DNA of 64,000 nt from the NCBI GenBank assembly GCA_963781805.1, contig CAWAHF010000004.1:2542001-2606000 (forward strand), written 5' to 3'. Below are positions 63,237 to 64,000 of the stretch, piece after piece. Position numbers and translations under genes: made by a program. Numbering within the stretch: position 1 is the first letter of the stretch; the number at the start of each line of letters is the position of its first letter. Under the pieces are notes generated by a model. That model did no database searches, was not told the DNA's origin, and saw only the letters and a list, made by a program, of their open reading frames with translations. The DNA comes from JAFGPL01 sp963781805 (lineage in GTDB: Bacteria; Bacteroidota; Bacteroidia; Bacteroidales; UBA10428).

Positions 63237-64000
63237 TTACTTGCTCAAGACTTTAAATTCAACCCTCCTGTTTTGTGCGCGTCCTGCTTCTGAAGTATTT
63301 GGTGCAATTGGTTGTGTATATGCATATCCTTTGTATTCAAGGCGATTGGCGGCAATACCTTTGCTTACCAGATATTGGACCACAGATTTGGCTCTTTCTT
63401 CAGATAATTTCATATTTGTTTTAAGAGAGCCGACATTATCGGTATGTCCGGAAATTTCTAGTCTCACACCTTCATTATTTTGCAGCAGTTTTACAACATT
63501 ATCCAATTCAGCATACGATTCCGGTTTTAGCGTTGCTTTGCCAAATTCAAAGAAGATATTTTTCAGAATAACTTTAGCTCCAACCTCTACCCGATCAAGC
63601 GCAAAATCTTTAAGAAAATCTTTCATGTATGTTTGACCTTTTAAATCAACTGCATCAAGATAGAGCAAATAACCTCTGGCTACTATTTCCACACCATATT
63701 GTTTTGCTGCCGGAACTTTTATAGAATATAGTCCACCTGTATCCGAGATAGCGGAAGCAACCGTTTTGCTTAAATCCGGATCAATAAGTTCAAGCTTGGC
63801 CACCACAGATTTTTGATTTTCTTTATCATAAATTCTTCCCTTCATAGTAATAGAAGTGTCTAACTCAATTTTACCCGGCATGGTGAAAAAGATATTTTCG
63901 AAAGGAGGAAAAACTCCAAGTACAGGTATATCTTCATTGCTCTGAAGCATTTCTTTTTCAGCTCCGAGAAAGATAATTTTATAAATGTCTTTACCTCCTA
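63237..64000 (-). CDS. OmpA-family peptidoglycan-binding outer-membrane protein, 5' end outside window
   Basis: C-terminal part of a larger protein. The last 110 residues are an OmpA-like peptidoglycan-binding domain (LEISGHTDNVGSLKTNMKLS and AQNRRVEF). Before it lies a carboxypeptidase-regulatory/CNA-like beta domain (MKGRIYDKENQKSVVAKLEL). The frame stays open to the window edge through a GGKDIYKI segment, typical of PD40/WD40-like propeller blades. An internal Met at 63950 is therefore not the real start. Proteins of this kind anchor envelope machines in Bacteroidota. Confidence 0.85.
   Translation of the reverse strand, partial: GGKDIYKIIFLGAEKEMLQSNEDIPVLGVFPPFENIFFTMPGKIELDTSITMKGRIYDKENQKSVVAKLELIDPDLSKTVASAISDTGGLYSIKVPAAKQYGVEIVARGYLLYLDAVDLKGQTYMKDFLKDFALDRVEVGAKVILKNIFFEFGKATLKPESYAELDNVVKLLQNNEGVRLEISGHTDNVGSLKTNMKLSEERAKSVVQYLVSKGIAANRLEYKGYAYTQPIAPNTSEAGRAQNRRVEFKVLSK

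Noticed and set aside
63241..63636. 131-codon open frame opposite the OmpA domain
   Set aside because: Shadow of a strongly recognisable OmpA-like domain.
1..64000. CRISPR arrays, rRNA, tRNA or intact transposons
   Set aside because: No regularly spaced repeats, no RNA gene folds and no transposase motifs were recognised by eye.

Overview
The window reads as a chromosome segment of a Bacteroidota bacterium, probably of the order Bacteroidales or close to it. The base composition is low in GC. Several genes are preceded by the Bacteroidota promoter box TAnnTTTG, and most lack a Shine-Dalgarno sequence. Gene content also fits: ATP-type PEP carboxykinase beside pyruvate phosphate dikinase, a serC-serA-DUF1015 group, many secreted or outer-membrane beta-barrel proteins, and a pyruvate kinase and SerA with variant motifs. 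No tRNA, rRNA, CRISPR array or intact insertion sequence was seen. The first and last genes are cut by the window edges.

Layout. 0-3.7 kb: an M49-like metallopeptidase, a secreted esterase and two unknown exported proteins. 3.8-10.2 kb: a large ABCG-type transporter divergent from a response regulator with a degenerate phosphatase-like output domain, then a BamA/TamA-like outer-membrane protein. 10.3-16.1 kb: pabB-tilS, a small HEAT-like protein, a DHOD-like enzyme, yggS and plsY. 16.2-23.5 kb: the PEP/pyruvate node (pckA, ppdK, pyk) with xerD. 23.5-31.65 kb: a sparsely coding accessory stretch with a sugar transferase, a CapD/PglF-like nucleotide-sugar dehydratase, an exosortase-family membrane protein, a 69-residue protein with a PID-CTERM-like sorting tail, an outer-membrane protein, and a 1-kb spacer carrying REP-like palindromes. 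31.7-42.7 kb: housekeeping (DEAD-box helicase, GNAT, lepA, flavin reductase, aspS, tadA, Na/Pi cotransporter, ung). 42.7-50 kb: signalling (a Crp/Fnr regulator, a REC-histidine kinase with a small Cys-rich neighbour, a NarL-type two-component pair), a tag glycosylase and a beta-barrel. 50-56.3 kb: an M28 peptidase, an HcpR-like regulator with its own palindromic operator facing an Fe-S protein and a cupin, and a GntR regulator with L-fucose isomerase. 56.4-64 kb: phosphoesterase, rsmE, DUF1015, serA, serC, comB, gcvT and the C-terminal part of an OmpA-family protein.

The most unusual content is the exosortase/PID-CTERM pair at 28.0-29.4 kb. The exosortase keeps Cys256, Arg297 and His318. Its N-terminal half looks like a second, degenerate copy of the same fold that keeps Arg and His but has lost the Cys. 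The only candidate substrate in the window is a tiny protein whose processed form would be about 20 residues. Surface-polysaccharide genes lie beside it, suggesting a dedicated small-peptide anchoring or modification system. All functional assignments rest on motif recognition by eye; no database search was run.
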